Shown piece by piece: positions 63,171 through 64,000 of a stretch of DNA of 64,000 nucleotides. Made by a program: the position numbers and the translations under genes. This DNA is from Thermocrispum municipale DSM 44069. Its GTDB lineage: Bacteria > Actinomycetota > Actinomycetes > Mycobacteriales > Pseudonocardiaceae. Each line of letters starts with the position of its first letter. The stretch's first letter is position 1. The stretch lies in assembly GCF_000427825.1 (NCBI RefSeq), contig NZ_KE386593.1, positions 661,847 to 725,846 on the forward strand, in the 5' to 3' direction. The notes under the pieces were generated by a model. The model made no database searches. It was given only the letters and a program-made list of their open reading frames with translations, and was not told the DNA's origin.

Positions 63171-64000
63171 GTGAACCCGTCAACCGCGCAGGCCCGGGTG
63201 ATCGTCGACGAGCTGGTCCGCAACACGGTCAGCCACGTCGTCCTGTCCCCCGGCTCACGCAATGCGCCGTTGTCGCTCGCCCTGTACGACGCCGCCGCGG
63301 CCGGTCAGATCAACCTGCACGTGCGCATCGACGAACGGTCTGCCGCTTTCCTGGCTTTGGGTATCGCCGCCCGCACCGGCCGCCCGGCGGCCGTGGTGTG
63401 TACGTCCGGTACGGCCGCAGCGAATTTTCATCCCGCGGTTCTGGAAGCTGACCGGGCGGGCGTCCCCCTGATCGTGCTGACCGCCGACCGGCCGCCGGAG
63501 CTGCGGGCGGCGGGCGCCAATCAGGTCATCGAGCAGAACAGGCTGTACGGGGACGCCGTGCGCTACTTCGCCGAGCTCGCGGTGGCCGGTGAACACGCGG
63601 GCCAGAACGCGTACTGGCGTAGCCAGGTCTGCCGAGCCTGGAGTGCCGCGTACGGCGAGTGGCGCTCGGGCCCGGTGCACCTCAACATCCCGTTCCGCGA
63701 GCCGCTCGTGCCGGACGGCGACGACGAGTGGACCGAGCCGCTGGAGGGCCGCCCGAACGGCCAGCGCTGGACGGAACTGCCGGATCATGGCGCGGCGCCT
63801 GCGTTCGTGGTGCCGTCGACCCGGACCGGTCTGGTGATCACGTGCGAGTCGGGTACGTCGGCGATCAGCGAATGGGCGGCGGAACACTCGTGGCCGGTCA
63901 TGGCCGAGACCGGGCCCGCCGGGCTGTCCGGCGACTGCGCGGTGACCAGCGGACCGTGGTTGCTCGGCGTGCCGGAGTTCGTCGCCGCGCATCGCCCCGA
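63171..64000 (+). CDS. menD: 2-succinyl-5-enolpyruvyl-6-hydroxy-3-cyclohexene-1-carboxylate synthase, N-terminal part
   Basis: 276 codons from GTG 63171 (AAAGGGAG upstream) run open to the window end, so the protein is cut. VVLSPGSRNAPLSLALYDAA and the ThDP-activating glutamate in RIDERSAAFLALGIA are canonical, as are CTSGTAAANFHPAVLEA and PLIVLTADRPPELR. MenD adds succinic semialdehyde to isochorismate in menaquinone synthesis. The C-terminal ThDP-binding domain lies outside the window. Confidence 0.95.
   Translation, partial: MNPSTAQARVIVDELVRNTVSHVVLSPGSRNAPLSLALYDAAAAGQINLHVRIDERSAAFLALGIAARTGRPAAVVCTSGTAAANFHPAVLEADRAGVPLIVLTADRPPELRAAGANQVIEQNRLYGDAVRYFAELAVAGEHAGQNAYWRSQVCRAWSAAYGEWRSGPVHLNIPFREPLVPDGDDEWTEPLEGRPNGQRWTELPDHGAAPAFVVPSTRTGLVITCESGTSAISEWAAEHSWPVMAETGPAGLSGDCAVTSGPWLLGVPEFVAAHRP

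Noticed and set aside
1-64000. tRNA, rRNA, insertion sequences, integrases or attachment sites
   Set aside because: No cloverleaf-like sequence, transposase motif or flanking target duplication was recognised by eye.

Overview
The window is high-GC (about 70%) actinobacterial chromosome, most probably from the order Pseudonocardiales. The evidence is gene content and order: mycothiol synthesis (mshA), the actinobacterial ribosomal mini-protein bS22, BldC and BldN/RsbN-type developmental regulators, a rex-hemA-hemC-hemD-hemB-hemL block, and long runs in the same order as the M. tuberculosis Rv0474-Rv0534 region (recalled, not searched). It is core chromosome. I see no prophage, insertion sequence, integrase, CRISPR array, rRNA or tRNA.

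Layout. 1-6.1 kb: the tail of a + strand gene, then a - strand run (pseudokinase-like protein, YbaK-type deacylase, DUF2516, HbhA-like coiled coil with its XRE regulator, VOC protein, DUF445 protein). 6.2-13.1 kb: aminotransferase, a Thr/Lys-rich secreted protein, purU, DedA protein, DUF2505 protein and murB. 13.2-24.1 kb: L,D-transpeptidase, mshA, YbjN protein, DUF4349 lipoprotein, gpmA, senX3-regX3, Ppx/GppA, a repeat-rich membrane protein and a sugar-phosphate isomerase. 24.4-31.8 kb: proline dehydrogenase, thioesterase, proC, an excisionase-type HTH protein, bS22, an SDR, an acyltransferase and a HAD-IB phosphatase. 32.0-34.0 kb: RsbN-like anti-sigma and BldN-like sigma. 34.3-46.9 kb: acyl-CoA ligase, glutaredoxin-like protein, molybdopterin oxidoreductase, then the rex/tetrapyrrole block. 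47.0-53.1 kb: phosphatase, system II cytochrome c maturation (TlpA-like, ccdA, resB, ccsB) and a MinD/ParA-type ATPase. 53.6-64 kb: bldC, a Cds1/CysK2-type enzyme, menA, a secreted SH3 protein, menE, glmS, a ScyD-like protein and the start of menD.

How it fits together. Haem synthesis, cytochrome c maturation, menaquinone genes and a Rex repressor with its own operator make this a respiration-centred region. Many genes overlap at ATGA or GTGA, so translational coupling is common.

The most unusual signal is in the gaps. At least seven genes are followed by tandem direct repeats (26-65 bp period, 2 to about 8 copies) that begin as copies of the gene's own last codons, with the units phased on the stop codon. 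The arrays share no sequence with each other. Genes with a clear hairpin terminator lack such arrays, and genes with arrays lack a clear hairpin. I do not know of a description of this pattern.
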